34,659 bases of DNA, from positions 1 to 34,659 of the forward strand of contig CAMDKK010000042.1 in assembly GCA_945901045.1 (NCBI GenBank), written 5' to 3'. Under the pieces are notes generated by a model. That model ran no database searches, was not told where the DNA came from, and saw only the letters and a program-made list of their open reading frames with translations. The stretch comes from Limnohabitans sp. Rim8 (lineage in GTDB: Bacteria > Pseudomonadota > Gammaproteobacteria > Burkholderiales > Burkholderiaceae_C). A program made the position numbers and the translations under genes. Shown here one piece after another: positions 25,101-34,652 of this stretch (position 1 is the first letter of the stretch; each line of letters begins with the position of its first letter).

Positions 25101-26242
25101 TCGGCATTCAAGGGCAGTCGTGTGGCAATGGACTGCAGCGCTTGAAGGCTCAATTGATCACCTTCAATGCGACCTTTGCCTAATTTTTGACTCTGCGGGT
25201 AGCTGTAATTCATTGCGAGATTGCCGCCGGGCCATCGCAGACCATCCGGCGTGTCAAACATCACGTCATGTGTGGTGATCTCAAAGCCTTTGGCATCTTG
25301 CTGAGCAGAGATGCGGCCTTGCAGGTTGTCAAAGCGCAGCGCGCTCAATTCTGGGCCCAAGGCGAAATTCAAGTGACTCATTGCCACGTCTGCTGTGGCC
25401 TTGATGGGTTGACCGCGCAGGATGTCCAGGTCGACGCCCAATCGGCCTTGGCCCGACGTCAAGACCCAGCCGGTTGCTATGCTGCGCCCCAAGGGGGCCA
25501 AGTTCACCTCAGGCAAATCAACCTTCAGCGTGCCGGTCCAATCTTGGATGCGACTGGCATGAATGGACAGCAAGCCGCGTCGGAATTGTCCGGAAGCGCG
25601 AAAGCGCGTTCCCCAGCCTTCTGGCGGGTTGGCTTGCAGTCGCAAATCGTGCTGCCGGGCACTGTTGTGCACCGTGACCTCTACGCCCGTCAAGGTGACC
25701 GTGCGAAGGGGTTCCAGCGACAACGCGTCAGTCCATCGAACAGTACCTTCACGCAGCACCAGCTCTTTTTGTGCAAAGATCCAATCGGCCGCAGGAGACG
25801 AGGTATTGGCCTGGTCGGGCAAGGCAAGCCCTGCGACCAAAATGTGACCTTCCTCTGTACGCCGCAGGTCCAAGTCGGCCCCCTCCAACATCAATTGCTC
25901 AACCCCCAGGGTTAACAAAGAGTTGGCGCTGACCATCACACGCACTGTGGGCAGTGTCAAGGCGATCCCGCCGTCGGGCTTGTGTAGGCTGAGATGGTCA
26001 ACTTTAAACACCGGCGCCCAGCCGTTCGATTCCACGTGCAGTTGACCTATGCTGACCGGCATTCCCAGCGTAGAGCTGGCCATGCTTTCAAAATGTGGGC
26101 GCAGATCCGATATTCGCGGCACAATCCAAAAATGCAATAGGGCCCAGATGATGCCGACAAGCAGGCTCAAGCCGAGCAGGGCCCATGCGATCCATCGGAT
26201 CAGCAATGCTGGCAGGGCAGAAAGTCTGGGCAATTTCAGCAT
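22193..26242 (-). CDS. yhdP: YhdP family AsmA-like phospholipid transport protein
   Basis: This 1349-residue protein is an AsmA-like bridge protein (DUF3971 plus AsmA C-terminal region). E. coli YhdP, about 1266 residues, helps move phospholipids to the outer membrane. One N-terminal membrane helix (about residues 13-38) anchors it. The rest is a repetitive, beta-rich periplasmic region, and the conserved C-terminal block with FSYDVIRGDVSIDKGMASTK and VLPEVDAGTASLLAGIAVNPVLGL is present. No strong ribosome-binding site is visible. It is divergent from glnE, with only 42 bases between start codons, so the two promoters must be compact or overlap. Confidence 0.93.
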   Translation of the reverse strand: MLKLPRLSALPALLIRWIAWALLGLSLLVGIIWALLHFWIVPRISDLRPHFESMASSTLGMPVSIGQLHVESNGWAPVFKVDHLSLHKPDGGIALTLPTVRVMVSANSLLTLGVEQLMLEGADLDLRRTEEGHILVAGLALPDQANTSSPAADWIFAQKELVLREGTVRWTDALSLEPLRTVTLTGVEVTVHNSARQHDLRLQANPPEGWGTRFRASGQFRRGLLSIHASRIQDWTGTLKVDLPEVNLAPLGRSIATGWVLTSGQGRLGVDLDILRGQPIKATADVAMSHLNFALGPELSALRFDNLQGRISAQQDAKGFEITTHDVMFDTPDGLRWPGGNLAMNYSYPQSQKLGKGRIEGDQLSLQALQSIATRLPLNADILTNIQRMQVAGTVENLKAQWEGEWPHFTGYEARGRVNGLTASPVVPDDTRGAWTNMPGLHNAVADFSLTQSGGKLALEIEKGSVTLNGLLASPLIPVDLLKADLNWAVKDHKWHVPQWRLKFDNSDFAADLSGSWRMNKDPGGLGWLDLQGRIARADATQVYRYLPQSLPIDLRRYVQESFVKGDLSQMAVTIKGDLKDLPFANPPSGEFRFAGKVRDVHMAYVPARSQTAGELPWPALTNVNGDLVFDRLGVKLSNANGKIGNVPLSSGQAVIPDVSRAAQLEITAESRNALASDVLSLVQKSPLDQMIGGSLHDATATGNVSGRIKLNLPLTALDKTRVQGSLVLDGNDLRILPELPLMEKAQGNLSFTETGFTVTAGLTRMLGGTMRIEGGTRAANASSTDAPISLRLQGNVTAQGLQQANELAPLNKLAQRMNGGTNYNGVIALRRGHPEISMTSNLQGLGLSLPFPLAKAPQEEMPLRLETRILNDDKTKPLREQIQLSLGRIMAATYVRDLSGEKPVVVQGSVGLGLDRIQAPPLPDQGVVANLALARFSLDEWQAAWTGSLEPLAPVNTTGALARATDDLIAATFLPTRIALQAQEFVTQGRTLNNLVVGGSREGLLWRANLDANEFSGYLEYRQSSGANLGRVYARLARLNLPSTADNVVEQLLESGPVDIPALDIVVEDVELRGKKLGRIEIEAVNALISGPRNAPTNEWRLNKLNVTVPEAVFKATGRWVTAKSNNNLRSTEMNFRLDIDDAGALLNRLGTQDAMRSGKGQLEGQISWNGSPLIMNYPSLAGRFNVNISRGQFLKADPGVAKLLGVLSLQALPRRLLLDFRDVFSEGFSYDVIRGDVSIDKGMASTKNLQMKGVNALVQMEGTSDIAKETQNLRVVILPEVDAGTASLLAGIAVNPVLGLSTFLAQLFLRTPLSKAAMQSFVIDGTWSNPKVTKTDSFVPSAPAVAP

Positions 26243-26284
26243 TCGAGAAACTATTCACACGTTCAATACAAAGTGACAGGAATT

Positions 26285-29050
26285 ATGACCCGCAGCGAAC
26301 CTTTTGACGCCGCTCCGGTGACAATGGAAGGGCAAAATCCAAAAAAAGCGACCTATTCTCGCTTCAGGCAACGTTTAGAGCGGCGTTATGCGGAATTGTG
26401 GGCAATTTTGCCTTGGGGCGTGCCCCATCGCGAAAACATGCAGACGGTATTTGACCTGGTGTGCACACACAACCCGACTTGGCAAGCCGACCCAGGTGCT
26501 GCGCTGCGCATCGTCCGCCAATGGGTTTTGGCACAGCTGATGGACCTCGATTGCGATCAGCAAGCACCGCTTGAAACCATCACCCTGTGCATGACCCATT
26601 TGGCAGAGTTTGCACTCGATGTGGCCTGCCGACATACCCTGACAGAGTTGGACAAACGCCATGGCGAGCCCCTGGGTGCGTCCGGCAAGCGGGTTGAGTT
26701 TTGGATTGTCGGTATGGGCAAGCTGGGGGCACGCGAGCTCAATGTCTCCAGCGATATTGACTTGGTTTATGTCTATGAAGAAGACGGTGACACCACGGGA
26801 ACGACGGACGGACGCGGTCAGATCAGTTGCCAAGAATACTTTGCACGCGCCGTCAAAATGATGTACGCCCTGATCGGTGAAACCACCGAGCATGGTTTAG
26901 TGTTTCGGGTGGACTTGGCCCTTCGCCCGAACGGCAACGCAGGCCCCAGCGTGGCCTCGCTGGGGGCACTCGAGGAGTATTTGTTGGTGCAGGGGCGCGA
27001 ATGGGAGCGCTTTGCCTGGATGAAAAGTCGTGTGGTGGCTCCCCGCAGCGCCATTGTCAACGGTTCAGCACAGGCGATGCGCCAAGTGGTGTTGCCCTTT
27101 GTCTTTCGCAAATACCTCGACTACAACGTATTCGAATCCTTGCGCACCTTGCATCAACAGATTCGGGACCATGCAGCCAAACGCAGCGCCGGGCACCCAG
27201 AACGGGCCAACGATGTCAAGCTCTCTCGGGGCGGCATTCGAGAAATTGAATTCACCGTGCAATTGCTGCAAGTGGTGCGAGGCGGGCAGTTCCCCGAGTT
27301 GCGAACGCGCTCCACATTGGACGCCTTGCAACGCGTCGCCAAGGCAGGCTTGATGTCGCTACAGGCCGCTCAAGCCTTGAGCGCTGCTTATGTGTTTTTG
27401 CGGCGCGTAGAGCACCGCATTCAGTACTTGGACGATCAGCAAACCCATGTACTGCCTACGCAGGACGAGGATTTATTCTGGATCGCCCAGACGCTCGGCT
27501 ATTCGGACACGTGTGGTTTTCTCAAAGACCTGGATGCGCACCGCGAACTGGTAGCGCAGGAGTTTGATGTGCTTTTGGGTGGCGGCCGCGCCGAGCAAGG
27601 CTGTGCCGGTAAAGCTTGCGCAGGAAAAGTTGTATCGCAAGAACACACCGAGCTGGAAACCTTGATCGAGCTCTTCAGTGGTGCCGTCAAAAAAAGGCTG
27701 TGGCTCTGGCATGAAAGCCCCAAAATTCACGCGCTTCGCGAAGAGTCTCGCTCACGCCTGATGCGCTTATTGCAACGAACGGCCCAATGGCAAAAAGAAG
27801 GCCGAGTGAATGAGGACGCCGTTTTGCGCATGGCCGACTGGATCGAGCCCTTGCTGCGTCGCGAAAGCTATCTGGCCATGTTGCATGAGCGCCCGGCCGT
27901 GCATGAGCGACTGCTGCGATTGCTGGGTGCGGCCCGATGGCCTGCTCGCTATTTGGTGCAACACCCGGGCGTGATCGATGAGCTGGCCGGTGGCGATGTG
28001 CTGACCACCCGCTTCAATGCCGATGATTTTGAGGCCGAGCTCCAATCGCGCTGGGTAGCGCTTCAAAGAACGGGCGAAGACGACGAAGAAAACCTGCTCA
28101 ACTTACTGCGTCGTGGACACCATGCGGAACTCTTTCGTACCTTGGCCCGCGACGTAGAGGGCGTGCTGACGATCGAGCAAGTGGCCGATGACTTGAGCGC
28201 ACTGGCCGATGCGGTGTTGCGTGTCACCACCCAATGGTGTTGGGCCTGTTTTAAAAACCGCCACTGTGATGCGCCGCAACTCGCAGTCATTGGTTACGGC
28301 AAATTAGGCGGCAAAGAGCTGGGCTATGGGAGCGACCTGGACATTGTGTTCGTGTACCAAGACGCGCATGAACGGGCACAAGAAATCTATGCCGCCTTTG
28401 TGCGCAAATTGATCAACTGGTTGACCGTCAAAACAGGGCAAGGCGATTTGTACGAAATTGACACTGCCTTGCGCCCCAATGGCAATGCCGGTTTGTTGGT
28501 CACGCCATTTGCGTCGTATGCCGACTACCAACAACAGCGCGGCAGCAATACCGCTTGGACCTGGGAGCACCAAGCCATGACCCGCGCGCGTTTTGTCGTC
28601 GGCTTGTCTACTTTGAAAGCACCCTTTGACGGCATGCGTCATGGCGTCATCAGTGCCCCGCGCGATCCCGAAAGCCTGAAGTACGAGATCGTCAGCATGC
28701 GCGAACGGGTGCGCAAAGGGCACCCCGAAAAGACCGATCGTTTTGACGTCAAACACAGCCCAGGCGGCATGGTCGACGTCGAATTTGCTGTGCAGTACCT
28801 GGTTTTACTGCACACGGCCAGGCACCCTGAACTGGCTGACAACGTTGGCAATATTGCCCTGTTGCAGCGCGCCGAAAAAGCCTGCCTGCTACCCACCGGT
28901 GTTGGCGAAGCGGCGGCGAACGCTTACCGCGAACTGCGCCGTGTGCAACACCATGCGCGCTTGAACGAAGAGCCGACCGATGTGGCGCCTTCTGACCTGC
29001 AACGCGAGAGCGAGGCGGTGCTGCGCTTATGGCGGGTGGTGATGGGCTGA
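26285..29050 (+). CDS. glnE: Bifunctional glutamine synthetase adenylyltransferase/deadenylylase
   Basis: GlnE adds or removes AMP on glutamine synthetase in response to PII and glutamine, adjusting nitrogen assimilation. The 921-residue protein contains both nucleotidyltransferase domains. The N-terminal deadenylylase carries GMGKLGARELN (about 143-153) followed by SSDIDLVYVY and DLALRPNGNAGPS. The C-terminal adenylylase carries GYGKLGGKELGYGSDLDIVFV (from about 669) and DTALRPNGNAGLL. The frame extends to a GTG at 26273, but the ATG at 26285 follows ACAGGAATT and is preferred. The length is close to the roughly 946 residues of E. coli GlnE. Confidence 0.97.
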   Translation: MTRSEPFDAAPVTMEGQNPKKATYSRFRQRLERRYAELWAILPWGVPHRENMQTVFDLVCTHNPTWQADPGAALRIVRQWVLAQLMDLDCDQQAPLETITLCMTHLAEFALDVACRHTLTELDKRHGEPLGASGKRVEFWIVGMGKLGARELNVSSDIDLVYVYEEDGDTTGTTDGRGQISCQEYFARAVKMMYALIGETTEHGLVFRVDLALRPNGNAGPSVASLGALEEYLLVQGREWERFAWMKSRVVAPRSAIVNGSAQAMRQVVLPFVFRKYLDYNVFESLRTLHQQIRDHAAKRSAGHPERANDVKLSRGGIREIEFTVQLLQVVRGGQFPELRTRSTLDALQRVAKAGLMSLQAAQALSAAYVFLRRVEHRIQYLDDQQTHVLPTQDEDLFWIAQTLGYSDTCGFLKDLDAHRELVAQEFDVLLGGGRAEQGCAGKACAGKVVSQEHTELETLIELFSGAVKKRLWLWHESPKIHALREESRSRLMRLLQRTAQWQKEGRVNEDAVLRMADWIEPLLRRESYLAMLHERPAVHERLLRLLGAARWPARYLVQHPGVIDELAGGDVLTTRFNADDFEAELQSRWVALQRTGEDDEENLLNLLRRGHHAELFRTLARDVEGVLTIEQVADDLSALADAVLRVTTQWCWACFKNRHCDAPQLAVIGYGKLGGKELGYGSDLDIVFVYQDAHERAQEIYAAFVRKLINWLTVKTGQGDLYEIDTALRPNGNAGLLVTPFASYADYQQQRGSNTAWTWEHQAMTRARFVVGLSTLKAPFDGMRHGVISAPRDPESLKYEIVSMRERVRKGHPEKTDRFDVKHSPGGMVDVEFAVQYLVLLHTARHPELADNVGNIALLQRAEKACLLPTGVGEAAANAYRELRRVQHHARLNEEPTDVAPSDLQRESEAVLRLWRVVMG

Positions 29051-29149
29051 TCAAAAACCCGTTTGATTTGGGAATGAATGGGCGGGCGTCACGCCTTCTG
29101 TGCGTCGGATCCCCTAAACTCGCGTTAATTTTTTTGATGCGAGTGAACC

Positions 29150-30271
29150 ATGAATACAGGCGTCTTGATCGGCTGTCTCCTGAGCTGTGCTGTGGGCTTC
29201 GCAGTTGCAGCCGATGACAACAAAAAACCGACCGCGCCCAAAGCGAGTCTGACAGTCACAGTGGTGAAGCCCCAAAATGCGTCCCTGTTTCAGGGCGTGT
29301 TTGCCAATGGGTCGCTGGCCGCTTGGCAAGAAGCCGTCATTGGCGCCGAGGCGAATGGCTTAAAGATCACCGAGGTGCGTGTCAACGTGGGCGACCGTGT
29401 GCAAAAGGGTGACGTACTTGCTGTTCTGCAGTCCGACACCTTGCGTGCCGAGTTGGCACAAGCCGAAGGCACTTTGGCCGAAGCCACGGCCAGCGCACAA
29501 GAAGCGCATGTTCAGGCCGATCGGGCCCGCGCTTTGCAACAACAAGGGTTTTTCAGCAACGCGCAACTGAGTCTGGCCTTGGCAGCAGACGCATCGGCGC
29601 AAGCCCGCGTACAAACCGCTCGCGCCTCGGTGCAATTGCAAAACGTGCGTTTGTCACAAACCCAGGTCAAAGCCTCGGACGCGGGCGTGATTTCGGCGCG
29701 CCAAGCCACCGTGGGCAGCGTGGTCGGTGCCGGCGCCGAATTGTTTCGCTTGATTCGACAAGGCCGCATCGAGTGGCGCGCCGAAGTCCCGGCTTCAGAA
29801 ATTGGCCGCATCCCCGTGGGCGCGTCAGTTCAGATGACCGCAGCCAGTGGCCAGCTGCTGCAAGGCAAGGTGCGCATGGTCGCGCCTTCGGTCGATGCGC
29901 AAACACGCAATGCCTTGGTCTATGTGGACCTGCTCGGCCCAGCGGGCAGCGCCCGAGCAGGCATGTACGCCAAAGGCGAGATCAGCTTGGGTCAAACGCA
30001 GGCCATCACCGTGCCGCAAACGGCCGTGGTGGTTCGCGATGGGTTCAGTTATGTTTACACCGCAGGGGCTGATCAAAAAGTCAGTCAAATCAAAGTTCAA
30101 ACCGGTCGCCTGAGTGGTGACCGCATGGAGATCAAGAGCGGACTCAAGCCCGATGCCAGTGTGGTGGTCAGTGGGGGGGCTTTTCTCAACCATGGCGACA
30201 CGGTGAGGGTGCTTAACCCCGTAGCGCAAGCGACCACCCCTGCTCCTTTACCCGCCGCTGTAGCCAAATAA
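29150..30271 (+). CDS. Efflux RND transporter periplasmic adaptor subunit
   Basis: The 373-residue membrane-fusion protein has a signal peptide (cleavage near VAADD, residue 22) and a barrel-sandwich/lipoyl half-motif (VNVGDRVQKGDVLAVLQSDTLRAELAQAEG split across residues 76-106). A coiled-coil hairpin rich in alanine, glutamine and arginine (about 100-165) is followed by the returning lipoyl strand (VKASDAGVISARQATVG) and beta-barrel and membrane-proximal domains. It links an RND pump to an outer-membrane channel. It starts nine bases plus its stop before the pump gene, forming an operon. No lipobox is seen, so it is predicted to be a soluble periplasmic adaptor. Confidence 0.92.
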   Translation: MNTGVLIGCLLSCAVGFAVAADDNKKPTAPKASLTVTVVKPQNASLFQGVFANGSLAAWQEAVIGAEANGLKITEVRVNVGDRVQKGDVLAVLQSDTLRAELAQAEGTLAEATASAQEAHVQADRARALQQQGFFSNAQLSLALAADASAQARVQTARASVQLQNVRLSQTQVKASDAGVISARQATVGSVVGAGAELFRLIRQGRIEWRAEVPASEIGRIPVGASVQMTAASGQLLQGKVRMVAPSVDAQTRNALVYVDLLGPAGSARAGMYAKGEISLGQTQAITVPQTAVVVRDGFSYVYTAGADQKVSQIKVQTGRLSGDRMEIKSGLKPDASVVVSGGAFLNHGDTVRVLNPVAQATTPAPLPAAVAK

Positions 30272-30280
30272 GGGGCCTTC

Positions 30281-33200
30281 ATGATGAACGTCTCCTCTTG
30301 GTCGATTCGCAATCCGATTCCGGCTGTCATGTTGTTTGTGCTCTTGACCGTGGCGGGCTTCATTGCGTTCGGTTCGATGAAAGTGCAGAACTTTCCAGAC
30401 CTGGATCTGCCCACCATCAGCGTGACCGCCAGCTTGCCGGGCGCCGCGCCCACGCAGCTCGAAACCGATGTGGCCCGCAAACTCGAAAACGCACTGGCGC
30501 CTTTGCAAGGCCTGAAGCACATCACCACCAAGGTGCAAGACGGGGTGGTGTCCATAACCGCTGAATTCCGCATGGAAAAACCGGTGCAAGAAGCGGTCGA
30601 CGATGTACGCTCGGCGATTCAAGGGGTACGCGCCGATTTGCCAGGCGACCTGCGCGACCCGGTTGTGCAAAAAATCAACCTCGCCGGTACACCGGTTCTG
30701 GCCTACACCGTGCGCTCGGCGCGCATGGACAACGAAGCGCTGTCTTGGTTGGTGGACAACGAGATCACGCGCAAACTGCTGTCCTTGCGCGGCGTGGGAG
30801 CAGTCAACCGCGTGGGCGGCGTCACGCGCGAGGTGCGGATTGCGCTGGATGTGAACCGCCTGCAATCTTTGGGCATCACGGCCGCCGAAGTGTCTCGTCA
30901 ACTCAAGCAAGTGCAACAAGAAGGCTCGGGTGGCCGCATGGACCTGGGTGTTGGCGAACAACCCGTGCGCACCTTGGCCACCGTTAAAACCGCTCAGGAA
31001 GTGGGCCAAATTGATTTGGCCACTTCACGCGGTGGGCGAGTGCGGCTGGATCAATTGGCCACTGTGACCGATGGCTTAGCGGACCTGCGCTCGGCGGCCA
31101 GCTTGAACGGCCAGCCGGTGGTGGGTTTTGAAGTGGTGCGCAGCCGTGGTGAAAGCGAAGTGGCGGTGGGCAAAGGGGTGCGCCAGGCGCTGGCCGATTT
31201 TCGTTTGAAAAACCCTGATATTGAAATTACCGAAGCCTTTGACTTTGTGACCCCAGTCGAAGAGGAGTACACCGGCTCCTTGCACCTGCTCTACGAGGGC
31301 GCTATTTTGGCGGTGCTGGTCGTGTGGCTTTTCTTGCGTGATTTTCGCGCCACCTTTGTGTCGGCCGTGGCCTTGCCCTTGTCGGTCATTCCGGCTTTCA
31401 TCGGCATGGCGTTTTTGGGCTTTTCCATCAACGTGGTCACTTTGCTGGCGCTGTCTTTGGTGATCGGCATTTTGGTGGACGACGCCATTGTCGAGGTGGA
31501 AAACATCGTCCGCCATTTGCGCATGGGCAAGTCGCCTTACCAGGCCGCCATGGAAGCGGCCGATGAAATCGGCCTGGCCGTGATCGCCACCACCTTCACC
31601 TTGATTGCCGTTTTCTTGCCCACCGCGTTCATGGCGGGCATTCCGGGCAAATTCTTCAAGCAATTTGGTTGGACCGCGTCGCTGGCGGTGTTTGCTTCCC
31701 TGGTTGTGGCGCGGGTGCTCACGCCCATGATGGCGGCTTACCTCCTCAAACCCATCGTCACCCCAGCAGCAGAGCCCCGTTGGTTGACGCTCTACATGCG
31801 CTGGGTGGCTTGGTGCACCCGCCACCGCCTCGTCACCATGTTTTTGGCCACCTTGTTTTTCATCGGCTCCATCATGCTGGTGCCGCTGTTGCCGAAAGGC
31901 TTTATTCCGCCAGACGACAACTCTCAAACCCAGGTCTATGTGGAGTTACCGCCTGGCTCGACCTTGCAGCAAACCCAAGCCAGCGCTGAGCAAGCGCGTC
32001 AGATCTTGACGCAGGTGCAGCACGTCAAAAGCATCTACACCACCATCGGTGGCGGCAGCGCGGGCACCGACCCCTTTGCTGGCAGCGGCGCGGCCGAAGT
32101 GCGCAAAGCCACTTTGACCATTCAGCTCAGCGAGCGCGGTGCACGCCCCCGCAAACAAGCCATTGAAAACGACATCCGCAGTGCCTTGTATCAACTGCCC
32201 GGCGTGCGCACCAAGGTCGGCTTGGGCGGTTCGGGCGAGAAGTACGTCCTCGTGCTCACCGGTGAAGACCCACAGGCCTTGCAGTCCACCGCCATGGCTG
32301 TCGAAAAAGACCTGCGCACCATCAACGGTCTGGGCTCTATCGCCTCCACGGCCAGCTTGGTGCGCCCAGAGATCTCGGTGCGTCCCGACTTTGCCAAGGC
32401 AGCAGACCAGGGTGTGACCAGCGCCGCCATCAGCGACACCTTGCGCGTAGCCACTTTGGGCGATTACGACGCGCAATTGCCCAAGCTCAACCTGTCACAA
32501 CGCCAAGTCCCCATCGTTGTGCGCTTAGAAGCCGATGCCCGCAAAGACCTGTCGGTACTTGAACGCCTGATGGTGCCCGGCGCCCGAGGCCCGGTCATGT
32601 TGGGGCAAGTGGCCCAAGTGGCCATCGCCGGCGGCCCGGCGGTCATTGACCGCTACGACCGGCAGCGCAACATCAACTTCGAAATTGAACTTTCCAATAT
32701 GCCTTTGGGCGACGTGACCGAAGCGGTGCAAAAACTGCCCAGCCTGCAAAGCCTGCCGCCCGGGGTGCGGGTGGTGGAGGTGGGTGACGCAGAAGTCATG
32801 GGCGAATTGTTTGCCAGCTTTGGTCTGGCCATGATGATCGGTGTGCTGTGCATCTATATCGTGCTGGTGCTGTTGTTCAAAGGCTTTTTGCACCCGGTTA
32901 CTATTTTGGCGGCCTTGCCATTGTCTTTGGGAGGTGCCTTTGTCGGCTTGTTGGTGGCGGAAAAAAGCTTCTCTATGCCCTCGCTTATTGGTTTGATCAT
33001 GCTCATGGGCGTGGCCACCAAAAACTCTATCTTGCTGGTCGAGTACGCCATCGAAGCGCGGCGCGGCAAGCCTGCTACTGATGGGCACCCTGCCGTGCCC
33101 GGCATGAACCGCTGGGACGCGCTGATGGACGCGTGTCACAAACGCGCCCGCCCGATCGTGATGACCACCATCGCCATGGGCGCCGGCATGCTGCCTATCG

Positions 33201-33388
33201 CACTGGGTTGGGGCAGTTCTGACACCAGCTTTCGCTCCCCTATGGCGATTGCCGTGATCGGCGGCCTGATCACCAGCACCGTGCTCAGCTTGCTGGTGAT
33301 CCCGGTGGTGTTCACTTACCTGGATGATTTGGGGCTAAGGAGCGGGCGCATGTACAGACGCCTGACGCAAAGCCGCGACAAGGCGTAG
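30281..33388 (+). CDS. RND efflux pump, inner-membrane permease
   Basis: The 1035-residue protein has the duplicated RND architecture: N-terminal helix (about 12-31), a large periplasmic loop, a helix bundle including the proton-relay pair D400-D401 (LVIGILVDDAIVEVENIV), a second loop and the C-terminal bundle (GLIMLMGVATKNSILLVEYAIE). It uses the proton gradient to export toxic compounds. The single-component adaptor and its signature resemble the AcrB/MexF-like hydrophobe/amphiphile group; heavy-metal pumps (CzcA) would have different TM4 residues. No outer-membrane factor gene follows, so the channel must be encoded elsewhere. The specificity cannot be read. Confidence 0.95.
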   Translation: MMNVSSWSIRNPIPAVMLFVLLTVAGFIAFGSMKVQNFPDLDLPTISVTASLPGAAPTQLETDVARKLENALAPLQGLKHITTKVQDGVVSITAEFRMEKPVQEAVDDVRSAIQGVRADLPGDLRDPVVQKINLAGTPVLAYTVRSARMDNEALSWLVDNEITRKLLSLRGVGAVNRVGGVTREVRIALDVNRLQSLGITAAEVSRQLKQVQQEGSGGRMDLGVGEQPVRTLATVKTAQEVGQIDLATSRGGRVRLDQLATVTDGLADLRSAASLNGQPVVGFEVVRSRGESEVAVGKGVRQALADFRLKNPDIEITEAFDFVTPVEEEYTGSLHLLYEGAILAVLVVWLFLRDFRATFVSAVALPLSVIPAFIGMAFLGFSINVVTLLALSLVIGILVDDAIVEVENIVRHLRMGKSPYQAAMEAADEIGLAVIATTFTLIAVFLPTAFMAGIPGKFFKQFGWTASLAVFASLVVARVLTPMMAAYLLKPIVTPAAEPRWLTLYMRWVAWCTRHRLVTMFLATLFFIGSIMLVPLLPKGFIPPDDNSQTQVYVELPPGSTLQQTQASAEQARQILTQVQHVKSIYTTIGGGSAGTDPFAGSGAAEVRKATLTIQLSERGARPRKQAIENDIRSALYQLPGVRTKVGLGGSGEKYVLVLTGEDPQALQSTAMAVEKDLRTINGLGSIASTASLVRPEISVRPDFAKAADQGVTSAAISDTLRVATLGDYDAQLPKLNLSQRQVPIVVRLEADARKDLSVLERLMVPGARGPVMLGQVAQVAIAGGPAVIDRYDRQRNINFEIELSNMPLGDVTEAVQKLPSLQSLPPGVRVVEVGDAEVMGELFASFGLAMMIGVLCIYIVLVLLFKGFLHPVTILAALPLSLGGAFVGLLVAEKSFSMPSLIGLIMLMGVATKNSILLVEYAIEARRGKPATDGHPAVPGMNRWDALMDACHKRARPIVMTTIAMGAGMLPIALGWGSSDTSFRSPMAIAVIGGLITSTVLSLLVIPVVFTYLDDLGLRSGRMYRRLTQSRDKA

Positions 33389-33399
33389 TGCCTTCTGAA

Positions 33400-34442
33400 T
33401 CAGTTGGCAGGCACTGTGCGCAGCAGGTAATCGTGGAACAGCGGTACGGGGAAGGCAGTGTCGCCATGGGTAGGGCTCCAGACGATGCTTTTGCGGATGA
33501 GGCTGGCGCGGACCGGTGCCTGGGTGCTGACAGATTTTTGCAATTGGTGTGCAATGTCGCCTGAACGGTGTGGCCCGATGCCCAGGTCGGCCATGGCCCG
33601 CAGGTAGCCACGTTCGCTGGGCTTGGTGCGTTCCAGGCGAACTTTGAAAAAACTTTCATCGAGCCCGGCAATGGTCAGTTTGGTCGCGGTTTCCACCACA
33701 GCCAAAGTAATCGGACTGGTCGTGGCAAGGTCCCAGGTGTGCTTGCCCCATTCCTGCAAAAAATAGGGATAACCTTGGGTTTTTTCCACGATGGCCAGAG
33801 CCGCTTCGTTGGTGTAACTCACAACGAGTTGTTGAGCCGGTTTGCGCAAGGCATCCAGTGCTGCCATTGTGTTGAGCTTGTCGACTTGTGGGTATTCAAA
33901 CAAGCGTTCTGAATACGACTTGGCTTCACCCGCCAGCGCGAGCAATTGCGGCAGGCCTGCACCGACCAAGGTGATGGGTAAGCGCAGGTGCGCTCAGCGG
34001 TGAAGCGCAGCGATCAAAGCACCAAACTGATCTTCTTTGATATATTGAAGTTCGTCGATGAACATGACCATGACGCTGTTGGCGGCCTTTGCCCTTTCTC
34101 CGGCTTGCACCAGCAGGGCGGTCAAATCGGACTCAAGTTCGCCATTGTCGGCCAGGCCAGGCTCTGGCTCGTAATCAAAGCCGACTCGATCGTGCTCATG
34201 CGCAGGAGCGCTTTGCGCAACTCGGGCGCCAGCATGGCGGGTAAAGATTTGTTTTCGGGCGCCTCAATGCGCAGGGTTTGTATGCCTGTGCCCTCGGCAT
34301 CCGAGCGCATCCGATCCAGTAAAACGGTTTTGCCAACGCCGCGCAAGCCGACCAAAATCAGGCTTTTGGCCGAGTTGCCTGTGCGCAGACGCTCAATGCA
34401 GATTCGGACTTTCTCGCGCAACGCATCACGGCCTGCCAGCAC
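33400..34442 (-). pseudogene. Broken AAA-family ATPase gene
   Basis: Three reading segments together resemble one ATP-binding protein. The N-terminal part (34442 to about 34190) has NPYNPGAG just upstream of VLAGRD, and Walker A LVGLRGVGKT. The middle part, in another frame (about 34200-33997), reads VGFDYEPEPGLADNGELE and then Walker B VMVMFIDELQY. The C-terminal part runs from 33993 to the stop at 33400, with LPITLVGAGLPQLLAL. Lesions: a frame change near 34180-34200 where about 30 family residues seem to be missing, and an in-frame TGA at 33994-33996. The intact N terminus also lacks a credible start. The gene is therefore probably inactive, unless the frame change is a sequencing error, which would not explain the missing block. 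Confidence 0.8.
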
Positions 34443-34538
34443 GGGTGGAGGAGTGCCTGCACCAGGGTTGTATGGGTTGGTGACAGGGCTCTTAAATACA
34501 TATGTTTGGACAGTAGTGTCCGGTTTATTTGATAGCCA

Positions 34539-34555
34539 ACTCGCTGCAAGCGAGT
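34539..34555. terminator. Perfect hairpin at the right edge
   Basis: ACTCGCT and AGCGAGT pair perfectly around a three-base loop. It may block read-through from outside, as hairpins near insertion-sequence ends do, or be a terminator of the neighbouring transcript. Confidence 0.35.
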
Positions 34556-34652
34556 AACTGCAAGGGTTTCAGAGGTTTTATGGGTGTCCACGATTTGAAT
34601 TTTATTTTGCGCACTAGGCATGCTCTAAGGGTTCAATCACCTGGAGATGCTC

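Noticed and set aside
25187-25915. Open frame of 242 codons opposite yhdP
   Set aside because: A shadow of the AsmA-like coding strand, with no motif or start signal.
26243-26284. Separate promoters for yhdP and glnE in 42 bases
   Set aside because: No convincing -35/-10 pair could be seen on either strand, so none is annotated.
31076-31927. Open frame of 283 codons opposite the RND pump gene
   Set aside because: Histidine- and glutamine-rich antisense product of a membrane-protein gene; not a real protein.
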